Shown piece after piece: positions 43,776 to 52,682 of a stretch of DNA of 64,000 bases. Every line of letters begins with the position of its first letter. Positions within the stretch are counted from its first letter, which is position 1. The notes under the pieces are model-generated. The model made no database searches, was not told where the DNA came from, and was given only the letters and a program-made list of their open reading frames with translations. Position numbers and translations under genes: made by a program. The stretch is from Roseiarcus sp963759955 (GTDB lineage: Bacteria; Pseudomonadota; Alphaproteobacteria; Rhizobiales; Beijerinckiaceae), in the NCBI GenBank assembly GCA_963759955.1, contig CAVXCA010000056.1, forward strand, positions 1 to 64,000, in the 5' to 3' direction.

Positions 43776-43941
43776 GCGTTCCTCCCAAACTGACCCGGCC
43801 GATCGCCTCTCCTTCGGCGAAGCCCGGCCACACAAAAAAGAATACACGTTCCATATTGACTTGTGAATAGAATGTTTGTTTCATAGCCGAGACGGACGCC
43901 CCAGAGAGTCCGATCGGATTGCGCGAATTGGAGGAACCATT
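43776..43941. promoter_or_regulatory. Divergent iolG / SDR promoter region with repeated AT-rich boxes
   Basis: An AT-rich stretch at 43837-43884 contains two similar direct boxes, GAATACACGTT (from 43840) and GAATAGAATGTT (from 43865). TTGACT at 43856 could be a -35 for the plus strand, and TTCACA with a 17-nt spacer to TATTCT a minus-strand promoter. An IolR-type repressor may bind the boxes; no regulator gene is in view. Low certainty. Confidence 0.35.
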
Positions 43942-44778
43942 TTGACGACGAAGTGCGCCGCCGCGCGTCAGGATGCGTTCGGGTCGGCCAACATGGTCGG
44001 CAAATTCGCAGTCGTAACCGGCGGCTCGCAAGGTCTGGGCGAAGCCATCGCCAGACTGTTCGCCGAGCGCGGCGCCGCGGGGATCGTCATCTGCGGGCGC
44101 AACGCGGACAACGGCGAACGGGTCGCGCAGGAAATCTCGGCGGGAGGATGCCTGACCCACTTCGTCAAAGCCGATCTGAAACAGGTCCCGCAATGCCGCG
44201 CCGTGATCGCCGCGGCCGATCGCTGCTTCGGGGGCCTTGACATTCTCGTCAACGCCGCCGGGCTCACCGATCGCGGCAATATCTTCGACACGACCGAAGA
44301 GCGCTACAATGAGATCATGGACGTCAACGTCCGCGCGCCGTTCTTCCTGATCCAGGAGGCCGTCAAGATCATGCGGCGCGAGGACGTCGAGGGCTCGATC
44401 GTCAACATCCAGTCGATGTCGGCGCACGGCGGGCAGCCGTTCGTCGCCGCCTATTGCGCCTCCAAGGGCGCGTTGGCGACGCTGACGCGCAACCTCGCCC
44501 ATTCGCTGCTCAAGTTCCGCATCCGCGTCAACGGCTTGAACATCGGCTGGATGGCGACGCCGGGCGAGGACCGGATCATGAAGCTCTATCATGGCGCAAC
44601 CGACGGCTGGCTCGAAGAGGCCGCCAAGACGCGCCCGTTCGGACGCCTGATCGACCCTAAGGAAGTGGCGCGGGCCTGCGCCTATCTCGCTTCGGACGAA
44701 TCCGGCCTGATGACGGGTTCGAACATCGATTTCGACCAGAACGTGGTCGGCGCCGGCGATCCGCCGCTGGAGCCGTGA
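43942..44778 (+). CDS. SDR-family oxidoreductase, inositol cluster
   Basis: NAD(P)-dependent short-chain dehydrogenase, about 278 residues. The cofactor motif is TGGSQGLG, the catalytic Ser lies in NIQSMSAH, and the YxxxK pair is in AAYCASKG; LVNAAGLTDRG is the NNAG-type motif. I use the TTG at 43942 because ggagga sits six bases upstream; the next ATG (at MVGKFAVV) would remove 20 residues and has no clear site. First gene of the divergent iol transcript, so probably acts on an inositol or inosose isomer (inference); no specific symbol is assigned. Confidence 0.87.
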   Translation: MTTKCAAARQDAFGSANMVGKFAVVTGGSQGLGEAIARLFAERGAAGIVICGRNADNGERVAQEISAGGCLTHFVKADLKQVPQCRAVIAAADRCFGGLDILVNAAGLTDRGNIFDTTEERYNEIMDVNVRAPFFLIQEAVKIMRREDVEGSIVNIQSMSAHGGQPFVAAYCASKGALATLTRNLAHSLLKFRIRVNGLNIGWMATPGEDRIMKLYHGATDGWLEEAAKTRPFGRLIDPKEVARACAYLASDESGLMTGSNIDFDQNVVGAGDPPLEP

Positions 44779-44832
44779 CGCGTTGCGAAGCGCGGGGCGA
44801 TCGCCGCGGAACCTCTTTGTGGAGTTGACCCC

Positions 44833-46821
44833 TTGGCCGATCCGACCCTCGACGTCATCGCCATCGGCCGCTCGTCGGTCGACCTCTACGGCGCCCAGGT
44901 CGGCGGGCGCCTGGAGGACATGGCGAGCTTTTCCAAGGCGGTCGGCGGCTGCCCGACCAACATCGCGATCGGGACCGCGCGGCTGGGCTTGAAGAGCGGC
45001 CTGATCACGCGGGTCGGCGACGAGCACATGGGCCGCTTCATCCGCGAGCAATGCGCGCGCGAGGGCGTCGACGTGACGGGGATTCACACCGACCCTGCGC
45101 GCCTCACTTCGCTCGTCGTCCTCGGCATTCGCGACGACAAGACCTTTCCGCTGATCTTCTATCGCGACAACTGCGCCGACGGGGCGCTCGACGAGGCCGA
45201 CATCGACGAGTTCTATGTCGCCCGCGCCAAGGCGATCGTTGTCACTGGAACCCATTTCGCCCGCGCCAACACCGCCGCGGCGCAGAACCTCGCGGTGGCC
45301 TACGCCAAGAAGCATCGCCGCAGGATCGCGTTCGACATCGACTATCGCCCCAACCTGTGGGGCCTGGCGGGGCACGGCGCGGGCGAGGAGCGCTACGTCA
45401 AGTCGGACGCGGTGACCGCGCATTTGCAGACGATCCTGCCCGCTTGCGATCTCGTCGTCGGCACCGAAGAGGAGATCATGATCGCCGGCGGCGCCGAAGA
45501 GCCGCTCGCCGCGCTGAAGGCGGTGCGCGCGCTCACCGCGGCGACGATCGTGCTCAAGCGCGGGCCGATGGGCTGCGTCGTATTCCCCGGCGCCATCCCC
45601 TCGTCGATCGATGAGGGCGTAAGGGGGCCGGGCTTCCCCGTCGAGGTCTACAACGTGCTCGGCGCCGGCGACGCGTTCATGTCGGGTTTTCTGAGGGGCT
45701 GGCTGCGCGACGAGCCGCTCGAGACCTGCTGCGCGTTCGCCAACGCCGGCGGCGCCTTCGCCGTTTCGCGCCTCCTGTGCTCGGCCGAATATCCGACCTG
45801 GCCGGAGTTGCAGCGCTTCCTCAAAGAGGGCTCGCCGGAGCGCGCGCTCAGGCGCGACGAGACGCTCGCCCATATTCACTGGGCGACGACGCGGCGCCCG
45901 CAACCGCCGGGCCTGATGGCGCTGGCGATCGATCATCGCGCGCAGCTCGAAAGAATTGCCGACGAAGCGGGGAGCCCACGCGAGCGCATCAGCCGGTTCA
46001 AGCGCCTTGCCGTCGACGCCGCCGCAAGGGTCGCGGCGGGACGCCCCGGCTTCGGCATGCTCATCGACGGCAAGTACGGCCGCGAGGCGCTGTTTCGCGC
46101 CGCCGACCACAATTTCTGGATCGGCCGCCCGGTCGAGGAGCCGGGGTCGCGGCCGCTCGACTTCGAATTCGGCGGCTCGCTCGGCGCCAAGCTGATCGAA
46201 TGGCCGATCGGGCACACCGTCAAGTGCCTGTGCTTCTATCATCCCGACGACGCGCCCGAGATGAAGGCGCGCCAGGAGCGCGAATTGCTGCGCCTTTACG
46301 ACGCCGCCCGAACGATCGGCCGCGAGCTTTTGATCGAGATCATCGCGAGCAAGAACGGCGAGATCGCCGACGACACGGTTTCGCGCGTGCTCGATCGGCT
46401 CTACGCCATCGGGATCAAGCCGGACTGGTGGAAGCTCGAGGGGCAGGCGAGCGCCAAGGCGTGGGACAATGTCGCACGCGTGATCGAGGCGCGCGATCCG
46501 TTGTGCCGCGGCGTCATGCTGCTCGGGCTCGAAGCGCCGGAGGAGGATCTGGCGAGGGCGTTCCGCATCGCGCGCGGTTGCTCCTTGGTCCGCGGCTTTG
46601 CGGTCGGCCGCACGATTTTCGTCGATCCGGCGCTCGCTTGGTTCGCCGGCCGCATCGACGACGCCGAGGCGGTCGGCAGAATGGCCGAAATCCTTCGCGC
46701 GGCTGTGCGCATTGTGGCAGGATACGGCGCTGGGAGGCGCGCGATGATCGGCGCATTCATCGAATCCGCCATGCCGGCGGCGTTGCGGGCGTCGCGCCCG
46801 CCGCGCGCGCTCGCCGCTTGA
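44833..46821 (+). CDS. iolC: 5-dehydro-2-deoxygluconokinase fused to DUF2090 domain
   Basis: Two-domain protein of 662 residues. Residues about 5-330 are a PfkB kinase (start DVIAIGRSSVDLYGAQVGGR; GGCPTNIAIGTARLGL; anion hole NVLGAGDAFMSGFLRG), which phosphorylates DKG. Residues about 345-650 are DUF2090, an aldolase-like TIM barrel (LMALAIDHRAQLERIADEAG, GMLIDGKYG, YHPDD) that likely cleaves DKG phosphate, replacing a separate IolJ. This fusion is common in proteobacteria. The start is a TTG at 44833; there is no better in-frame alternative. It is followed 27 bases later by iolD. Confidence 0.93.
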   Translation: MADPTLDVIAIGRSSVDLYGAQVGGRLEDMASFSKAVGGCPTNIAIGTARLGLKSGLITRVGDEHMGRFIREQCAREGVDVTGIHTDPARLTSLVVLGIRDDKTFPLIFYRDNCADGALDEADIDEFYVARAKAIVVTGTHFARANTAAAQNLAVAYAKKHRRRIAFDIDYRPNLWGLAGHGAGEERYVKSDAVTAHLQTILPACDLVVGTEEEIMIAGGAEEPLAALKAVRALTAATIVLKRGPMGCVVFPGAIPSSIDEGVRGPGFPVEVYNVLGAGDAFMSGFLRGWLRDEPLETCCAFANAGGAFAVSRLLCSAEYPTWPELQRFLKEGSPERALRRDETLAHIHWATTRRPQPPGLMALAIDHRAQLERIADEAGSPRERISRFKRLAVDAAARVAAGRPGFGMLIDGKYGREALFRAADHNFWIGRPVEEPGSRPLDFEFGGSLGAKLIEWPIGHTVKCLCFYHPDDAPEMKARQERELLRLYDAARTIGRELLIEIIASKNGEIADDTVSRVLDRLYAIGIKPDWWKLEGQASAKAWDNVARVIEARDPLCRGVMLLGLEAPEEDLARAFRIARGCSLVRGFAVGRTIFVDPALAWFAGRIDDAEAVGRMAEILRAAVRIVAGYGAGRRAMIGAFIESAMPAALRASRPPRALAA

Positions 46822-46848
46822 AGCCCCAAGAAACGGAACCCTCGCCCC

Positions 46849-48696
46849 ATGAAAATTCTCCGTCTCACCGCCGCACAGGCGACCGTCCGCTTCCTCGCGG
46901 CGCAGATGACTGAAATCGACGGCGAGAGCGTTCCGTTGTTCGCCGGCGTATTCGCGCTTTTCGGCCACGGCAACGTCGCCGGGCTCGGCGAGGCGCTCTA
47001 CGGCGTGCGCGACGTTCTGCCGACGTTCCGCGCTCACAACGAGCAGGCGATGGCCCACGCCGCGATCGCCTTCGCCAAGGCTTCGCGCCGCCGGCGGATG
47101 ATGGTCTGCACCACTTCGATCGGTCCCGGCGCCACCAACATGGTCACCGCCGCCGCGCTCGCGCACGTCAACCGCTTGCCGGTGCTGCTGCTGCCGGGCG
47201 ACGTGTTCGCCAATCGCCGCCCCGATCCGGTATTGCAACAGGTCGAGGATTTCGGCGACGGCGCGGTGAGCGCCAACGATTGCTTCCGCCCGGTGTCGCG
47301 CTATTTCGACCGCATCACGCGGCCCGAGCAGATCGTGCCCGCGCTCAACCGCGCGATCGCGGTGCTGACCGACCCTGCCGAATGCGGCCCCGTCACCCTC
47401 GCCTTCTGCCAGGACGTCCAGACCGAAGCCTACGACTACCCCCTGTCGTTCTTCGCGCCGCGCGTGCATCGCCTACGGCGCCAGGGGCCGGACGCGCGCG
47501 AGCTCGCCGAGGCGGCCGCCGCTTTGCGCGCGGCCGAGAAGCCGCTCGTCGTCTGCGGCGGCGGCGTGCTCTATTCAAGCGCGGAAAAGGAGCTGATGGC
47601 GTTCTGCGAAAAGCACGCCATCCCCGTCGCCGAGACCCAGGCGGGCAAATCGGCGACGCCGGCCGACCATCCCCTTCATCTCGGCGCGATCGGCGTCACC
47701 GGGACCGGCGCCGCCAACGCGCGCGCGGAGGAAGCCGACATCGTGCTCGGGGTCGGCACGCGCTTCGCCGACTTCACCACCGGGTCGTGGGCGCTGTTCC
47801 AGAACCCCGAGCGCCGCTTCATCGGCCTCAACGTCCAGCCGTTCGACGCGGCCAAACACCGCGCGCTGCCGCTGGTGAGCGACGCGCGGCTCGGCATAGC
47901 CGCGCTCGACGCCGCGATCGGCGACTGGCGGGCGCCCGCCGAGTGGCGTGAAGCGGCGGCGCAAGGCAAGGCCGAATGGCTCGCGACCGCCGAGCGCTAC
48001 CGCGGCGCGACCAACGCGGCCGCGCCGACCGACGCGCAGGTGCTCGGCGCGTTGCAGCGCGTCGGCGCGGCGAGCGACGTCGTGGTCTGCGCGGCGGGCG
48101 GGCTGCCGGGCGAATTGCACAAGCTCTGGCAGGCCGGCGCGCCGCTCGGCTATCACGTCGAGTATGGCTATTCCTGCATGGGCTACGAGATCGCCGGCGG
48201 CATCGGCGTCAAGATGGCGCTGCCGGATCGCGAAGTGATCGTCGTCGTCGGCGACGGCTCGTATCTGATGATGAACTCGGAAATCGCGACTTCGGTGATG
48301 CTCGGCTGCAAGCTTATCATCGTCGTCAACGACAACCGCGGCTTCGGCTGCATCAACCGCCTGCAAATGGCGACCGGCGGCGAGCCCTTCAACAACCTGT
48401 TGCGCGACGCGCGTCATGAGGTCCTGCCCGAGATCGATTTCGTCGCCCACGCCCGCTCTCTCGGCGCGCAAGCCGTGAAGGTCGATTCGATCGCCGAGCT
48501 GGAGCGCGCGTTCACGCTCGCGCGCTCGGCGGCGTCGACGCAGGTCATCGTCATCGACACCGATCCGCTCGCCTCCACCGACGCCGGCGGCTCCTGGTGG
48601 GACGTCGCGATCCCCGCTGCGTCCGAGCGCGCGCAGGTCGCGCAGGCGCGCGAAGACTACGAGAAGGCGCTGGCGTCCCAGCGCGTGGGAGACTGA
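46849..48696 (+). CDS. iolD: 3D-(3,5/4)-trihydroxycyclohexane-1,2-dione acylhydrolase
   Basis: ThDP-dependent ring-opening hydrolase of inositol catabolism, 615 residues. N-terminal Pyr domain with ThDP Glu region HNEQAMAHAAIAFAK, a central domain, and the C-terminal PP domain with the Mg/ThDP motif GDGSYLMMNSEIATSVMLGC ending in NDNRGFGCINRLQ. IolD-specific GYEIAGGIGVKMALP is present. The ATG at 46849 is standard. The gene lies between iolC and iolE with gaps of 27 and one base, so the operon is tight. Confidence 0.96.
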   Translation: MKILRLTAAQATVRFLAAQMTEIDGESVPLFAGVFALFGHGNVAGLGEALYGVRDVLPTFRAHNEQAMAHAAIAFAKASRRRRMMVCTTSIGPGATNMVTAAALAHVNRLPVLLLPGDVFANRRPDPVLQQVEDFGDGAVSANDCFRPVSRYFDRITRPEQIVPALNRAIAVLTDPAECGPVTLAFCQDVQTEAYDYPLSFFAPRVHRLRRQGPDARELAEAAAALRAAEKPLVVCGGGVLYSSAEKELMAFCEKHAIPVAETQAGKSATPADHPLHLGAIGVTGTGAANARAEEADIVLGVGTRFADFTTGSWALFQNPERRFIGLNVQPFDAAKHRALPLVSDARLGIAALDAAIGDWRAPAEWREAAAQGKAEWLATAERYRGATNAAAPTDAQVLGALQRVGAASDVVVCAAGGLPGELHKLWQAGAPLGYHVEYGYSCMGYEIAGGIGVKMALPDREVIVVVGDGSYLMMNSEIATSVMLGCKLIIVVNDNRGFGCINRLQMATGGEPFNNLLRDARHEVLPEIDFVAHARSLGAQAVKVDSIAELERAFTLARSAASTQVIVIDTDPLASTDAGGSWWDVAIPAASERAQVAQAREDYEKALASQRVGD

Positions 48697-48697
48697 A

Positions 48698-49597
48698 ATG
48701 ACGATTCGCATCGGCGCCAACCCCATCGGCTGGTCCAACGACGATCTCCAGGACATCGGCGGCGACACGCCGCTCGAGACTTGCCTCGCCGAAGCGAAGC
48801 AAGCCGGCGTCGAGGGGATGGAGAAAGGCCATAAGCTGCCCAACGACGGCGCCGCGCTCAAGGCCAAGCTCGCCGAGTTCGGCCTCGTCTTCGTCGGCGG
48901 CTGGTATTCGACGCATTTGCTGCGCCGCTCGGCGCGCGAGGAGTTCGAGAACGCGAAGGCCCATATCGCGATGACCAAGGGCGCGGGCGCCGGGGTGATG
49001 ATCGCAGCGGAGTGCTCCAACACGATCCACGGCGATCGCGCCCAGCCGCTGTCGAAGCGGCCGAAGCTCGCCAAGGGCGACTGGGCGGCGTTCGGCGCTG
49101 GGATGACGGAGTTCGCGAGCCGCGTCGCCGACGAAGGCCTCGAACTCTGCTATCATCACCACATGGGCACGATCGTGCAGTCCGAGGCCGACATCGACGC
49201 CTTCATGGCGGCGACCAAGGCGCCCGTGCATCTGCTGCTCGACACCGGCCACGCGACTTGGGGCGGCTCGGACCCCGCCGCTCTCGCCCGTCGCTATCGC
49301 GACCGGATCGGCCACGTGCACTGCAAGGACGTGCGCGAAGCGAAGATGAAAGAGGCCAACGCGCAGGACCTGAGCTTCCTCGACGCGATCGTCGGCCTCG
49401 GCGCCGAACTCGGCGTCTACACCGTGCCCGGCGACGGCATGGTCGATTTCGTCGCGGCGTTCCGCGAGCTCGAGGGCTATTCGGGCTGGGTGGTGCTGGA
49501 GGCCGAGCAGGACCCGAAGAAGGCGCCGGCCCTTCCTTATGCGAAGAAGGGCGTCGCGCACTTGCGCGCGGCGCTGCGCGAGAGCGGGCTGGGCTAA
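48698..49597 (+). CDS. iolE: myo-Inosose-2 dehydratase
   Basis: Dehydrates 2-keto-myo-inositol to THcHDO; 299 residues, AP-endonuclease-2-like TIM barrel. The N-terminus IGANPIGWSNDDLQDIGGDT is typical of IolE; metal ligands lie in GLELCYHHHMGTIVQSEADI (His and Glu), LLLDTGHATWGG (Asp, His), HVHCKDVRE and the C-terminal WVVLEAEQDPKKAPAL (Glu). The ATG follows the iolD stop by one base. Confidence 0.96.
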   Translation: MTIRIGANPIGWSNDDLQDIGGDTPLETCLAEAKQAGVEGMEKGHKLPNDGAALKAKLAEFGLVFVGGWYSTHLLRRSAREEFENAKAHIAMTKGAGAGVMIAAECSNTIHGDRAQPLSKRPKLAKGDWAAFGAGMTEFASRVADEGLELCYHHHMGTIVQSEADIDAFMAATKAPVHLLLDTGHATWGGSDPAALARRYRDRIGHVHCKDVREAKMKEANAQDLSFLDAIVGLGAELGVYTVPGDGMVDFVAAFRELEGYSGWVVLEAEQDPKKAPALPYAKKGVAHLRAALRESGLG

Positions 49598-49620
49598 GCC
49601 GACCGCAAGGAGCAACCGTC

Positions 49621-50421
49621 ATGTCGCAAGCCAATCTGCTCGTTCACCCCAGCCAATCCGCCGACGGCGTGCGGCACCGGATCACGCCGGAAAGCGCGGG
49701 TTGGCGCTATGTCGGATTCGAGACCCGCGAGATGAGGGCCGGCGCGGAGGCGACGATCGACACCGGCGACCGCGAAATCTGCATCGTCGTGCTCTCCGGC
49801 AAGGCGCGGGTGACGACCAGCGATTTCGATTCGGGCGCGATCGGACAGCGCGCCGACGTGTTCTCCGGCCTGCCGTCGTCGGTCTATGCGCCGCCGCACG
49901 CGAGCGTCACGATCGAGGCGGTCGAGGATTGCGAGCTCGCGATCTGCTCGGCGCCGGCGGTCGGCCGCTACCCCGCGCGCGTCATCCCGCCGAGCGCGGT
50001 CACAATCCAGACGCGCGGCAAGGGATCGAACGCGCGCTACATCCGCAACATCCTGCCCGAGGAGGCCGAGGCCGAGAGCCTGCTGGTGGTCGAGGTCATC
50101 ACGCCGGCCGGCCATTGGTCGAGCTATCCCCCGCACAAGCACGACCGCGACGCCCTGCCCGACGAATCCTATCTCGAAGAGACCTATTATCACCGGCTTT
50201 CGCCGCCGCAGGGCTTTGCGCTGCAACGCGTCTACACCGACGACCGCAGCCTCGACGAGACGATGGCGGTCGGCGACCGCGACGTCGTGCTGGTGCCGCG
50301 CGGCTATCACCCGGTCGGCGCGCCGCACGGCTACGAGCTCTACTATCTCAACACCATGGCGGGTCCGAAGCGCACGTGGCGCTTCCACAACGACCCCGCG
50401 CACGAGTGGCTGATGAAGTGA
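49621..50421 (+). CDS. iolB: 5-deoxy-glucuronate isomerase
   Basis: Isomerises 5-deoxy-glucuronate to DKG; 266 residues, bicupin. The C-terminal metal site has HWSSYPPHKHDRDALPDESY (His and Glu) with EETYYHRLSPPQGFALQRVY and GYHPVGAPHGYELYYLN. A good agga-type ribosome site (caaggagcaacc) precedes the ATG at 49621. Last gene of the visible iol operon; iolA and an inositol transporter are not in this window. Confidence 0.96.
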   Translation: MSQANLLVHPSQSADGVRHRITPESAGWRYVGFETREMRAGAEATIDTGDREICIVVLSGKARVTTSDFDSGAIGQRADVFSGLPSSVYAPPHASVTIEAVEDCELAICSAPAVGRYPARVIPPSAVTIQTRGKGSNARYIRNILPEEAEAESLLVVEVITPAGHWSSYPPHKHDRDALPDESYLEETYYHRLSPPQGFALQRVYTDDRSLDETMAVGDRDVVLVPRGYHPVGAPHGYELYYLNTMAGPKRTWRFHNDPAHEWLMK

Positions 50422-50455
50422 CGCGCGCTTCGGCGCGGGCGGCGCCCGGCGCGGT

Positions 50456-51430
50456 TCACCGCGCCTCGGCGCTGCAAGCCTCGACGATGCTCCTCAACCG
50501 CTGGCGCTCGCCGTCGCCGCCCTGGCCGAACGCGGCGCGCAGCGGCACGTCGGCCGTTTGCGCGCGATCCGCGATGCAGGCGCAGGCCTTCGCGCAGACC
50601 GCGAGTTCGCCGCCGGCCCCGACGCAAGCCGGCCGGCAGCCCGCGAGATAGGTCTCGCGCTCGTGCCGCTCCGCCACGCCGCTCACGTTCGCCAGCGCAA
50701 GCAGCAATGCGAACAGGATCGGCTGGTGGACGAGATAGATCGCGAGGCTGTGGCGGCCGGCGAAGCCGAGCGCGCGGCCGGGGATCGCCGCCGGACGCCA
50801 GTGCGTCCACGGCCAGCGCGCGAGCCGCGAGAGCGAGCCGCGCGCGACCGCCAAGCCGACGAGGACCATGCCAGCCCACGGCAAAAGCGGGCGCCAATCG
50901 AGCGTGAGCGGCAGGGCGGTTCCGAGGCCCAGCCAGAGCAGCGCGGGAGCATTGAAACTTACGCTCGCGATCGCCAGCGGCGCCGCCAGCGCCAAGACGC
51001 CCGCCGCCAAAGCCGCCCAGGCCGGCGCGCCGACGAACGGCGCCGCGACGAGGCTGGCGACCGCGATGCAATGGAGAATGCCGAAATAGATCGGCTCGGT
51101 GGGGTCGCTGAATGTGGTCGCCAGCGTCACCAGCAGCGCCGCGCCGGCGACCAGCGCGAAGCGGCGCGCAAACGCGCGCGCGCGAAGCCCGTGGGGATGG
51201 GCGAGCGCGAGCGAGACGCCGACCAGCGCAAGAAACGCGCTCGCCACGACGTGCGAAAAGACGCGCATCTCCGGCGAAAACGGCGCGCCAGCCGGAACGA
51301 AGCCGAAATTGGCGAGGTCCCAGGTCAGATGGTAGACGACCATCCCGATGAGCGATGCCCCGCGCGCGACATCGATCGCCGCGATGCGCCCGATCTTCGT
51401 CGCCTCGCCCGTCAGCTCCGTGTCCCGCAT
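50456..51430 (-). CDS. DUF1624 / heparan-alpha-glucosaminide acetyltransferase-like membrane protein
   Basis: Polytopic membrane protein, 324 residues, seven or eight helices. The start with IAAIDVARGASLIGMVVYHL TWDL and the later AGRHSLAIYLVHQPILFALL match the DUF1624 / acyltransferase_3-like family. The last 60 residues are soluble and contain clustered Cys (CRPACVG, CAKACACIAD), which is unusual and of unknown role. It is convergent with iolB across a GC-rich hairpin-prone gap, so probably not part of inositol metabolism. Substrate unknown. Confidence 0.78.
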   Translation of the reverse strand: MRDTELTGEATKIGRIAAIDVARGASLIGMVVYHLTWDLANFGFVPAGAPFSPEMRVFSHVVASAFLALVGVSLALAHPHGLRARAFARRFALVAGAALLVTLATTFSDPTEPIYFGILHCIAVASLVAAPFVGAPAWAALAAGVLALAAPLAIASVSFNAPALLWLGLGTALPLTLDWRPLLPWAGMVLVGLAVARGSLSRLARWPWTHWRPAAIPGRALGFAGRHSLAIYLVHQPILFALLLALANVSGVAERHERETYLAGCRPACVGAGGELAVCAKACACIADRAQTADVPLRAAFGQGGDGERQRLRSIVEACSAEAR

Positions 51431-51610
51431 CGCCCCCGCCCGGTTCGTCCGCGGCCCTTATAGCGGATTGCGCGGGCGGCGGGCGCTTCACCATCCGCTT
51501 ATGGCGCCCGTCCGCGAGCGTTGTGACTTTGGTTCCAGCGTCGGCCGCCGCGCTTCGGCTAAGGCTCGCTCGATCGGCGCGAGGCGCCGAGCCATGAAGG
51601 AGCCGACCCC

Positions 51611-51913
51611 ATGCAGCCGATGAAGTTCTTCCTCGACACCCACGATGTCCGCAAGGGCACCTTCCCCGCCGGCATCGCCAAGGACGCCTTCGCCGGCTTC
51701 TACGCCAAATACGAGGAGGCCTGTCGCGCCGAGGGCGTGGTTTCGCTGCGCGTCCATGTCGGCTTCGAAGAGGGCCGCGCCTTCTGCTTCAACATGGCCC
51801 CCAGCGCCGAGGCCGTGCGCCGCGCGCATGAGCGGGTCGGCCTGCCGTTCGACGAGATCACCGAAGTCGTCACCTCGACCCCCGGCGACCTGTTCTTCGC
51901 GGCGGCGGCCTGA
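51611..51913 (+). CDS. DUF4242 (SCO4226-like nickel-binding) protein
   Basis: Small ferredoxin-like-fold protein, 100 residues. KFFLDTHDVRKGTFPAGIAK and the central SLRVHVGFEEGRAFCFNMAP with the C-terminal PFDEITEVV match DUF4242, whose Streptomyces member SCO4226 binds nickel. No signal peptide. An ATG at 51611 follows aaggag. It is followed 28 bases later by a Crp/Fnr regulator, so the two are likely co-transcribed. Function in this organism is unknown. Confidence 0.82.
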   Translation: MQPMKFFLDTHDVRKGTFPAGIAKDAFAGFYAKYEEACRAEGVVSLRVHVGFEEGRAFCFNMAPSAEAVRRAHERVGLPFDEITEVVTSTPGDLFFAAAA

Positions 51914-51941
51914 ACCGGGCCGGAGAAGGAGAGCCTGTGAC

Positions 51942-52646
51942 ATGCTGACGCTGTTGGACGCGCCGAGGAAGAGATACCATCGGGCGGTGACAAGCCTGCC
52001 CGCCCGCGACCTCTTCCCCTCCTTGCGCGATCTCGCGCCCGCGAGCCTCGCCCTCGTCGAGGCGTCGGCGCGGCGCACGGCTTGCGAAAGCGGGACGCAG
52101 CTCATCGCGCGCGGCGATCTGGTGGCGGGCGCCTATCTCGTCGAGCGCGGCGCCTTGCGCGTCTACTACGTCAGCGCCGAGGGCCGCGAGGGCACGCTTT
52201 ATTGGATCGAGCCGGGGCAATCCTGCATTCTGGCGATCAACTGCATGTTCTCGCGGCTGGCCTATCCCGCCTGGGTCGAGAGCGAGGGGCCGACGGAAGT
52301 CACCGTCATTCCCGGCGACGTCTACCGCAAGCTGTTCGCCGCCGAACCCGCCATCCAGAACTTCACCTTCGACGTCCTGTCGGGCCGGCTGTTCGAGCTG
52401 ATGGCGCTGATCGAGGAAACCGCCTCGCAGGGGCTGGAGGCCCGCCTCGCCGCCTTCCTGTTGCGGCGGGCGAAAGGCGAACCCGAGATCGCCGTCACCC
52501 ACGATCAGATCGCGCGCCACCTCGCGACCTCGCGCGAGGTGGTGTCGCGCACGGTGCGGCGCCTCGCCGCGCGCGGCCTGATCGCGCCGGCGCAGCGCCA
52601 TATCGCTCTTCTCGATTTTCGCGGCCTGCGGCGCCTCGCCGAATAG
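51942..52646 (+). CDS. Crp/Fnr-family transcriptional regulator
   Basis: Cyclic-nucleotide-binding-fold regulator, 234 residues. The effector domain (about 30-145) shows LIARGDLVAGAYLVERGALR and YWIEPGQSCILAINCMFSRL; the winged HTH contains VTHDQIARHLATSREVVSRT. The four N-terminal Cys of a true Fnr cluster are not present, so it is not a classical oxygen-sensing Fnr; ligand unknown. The ATG at 51942 follows ggagaaggagag; a GTG at 51987 would shorten it by 15. It sits between DUF4242 and a di-haem peroxidase it may control (inference). Confidence 0.88.
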   Translation: MLTLLDAPRKRYHRAVTSLPARDLFPSLRDLAPASLALVEASARRTACESGTQLIARGDLVAGAYLVERGALRVYYVSAEGREGTLYWIEPGQSCILAINCMFSRLAYPAWVESEGPTEVTVIPGDVYRKLFAAEPAIQNFTFDVLSGRLFELMALIEETASQGLEARLAAFLLRRAKGEPEIAVTHDQIARHLATSREVVSRTVRRLAARGLIAPAQRHIALLDFRGLRRLAE

Positions 52647-52682
52647 CGCGGCGCGCTGGACTCCGCGAGCAAGGAATTCATC

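Noticed and set aside
43018..47469. A 1,483-codon open frame on the minus strand across iolC and iolD
   Set aside because: Antisense shadow; the plus-strand genes have clear catalytic motifs and tight operon spacing.
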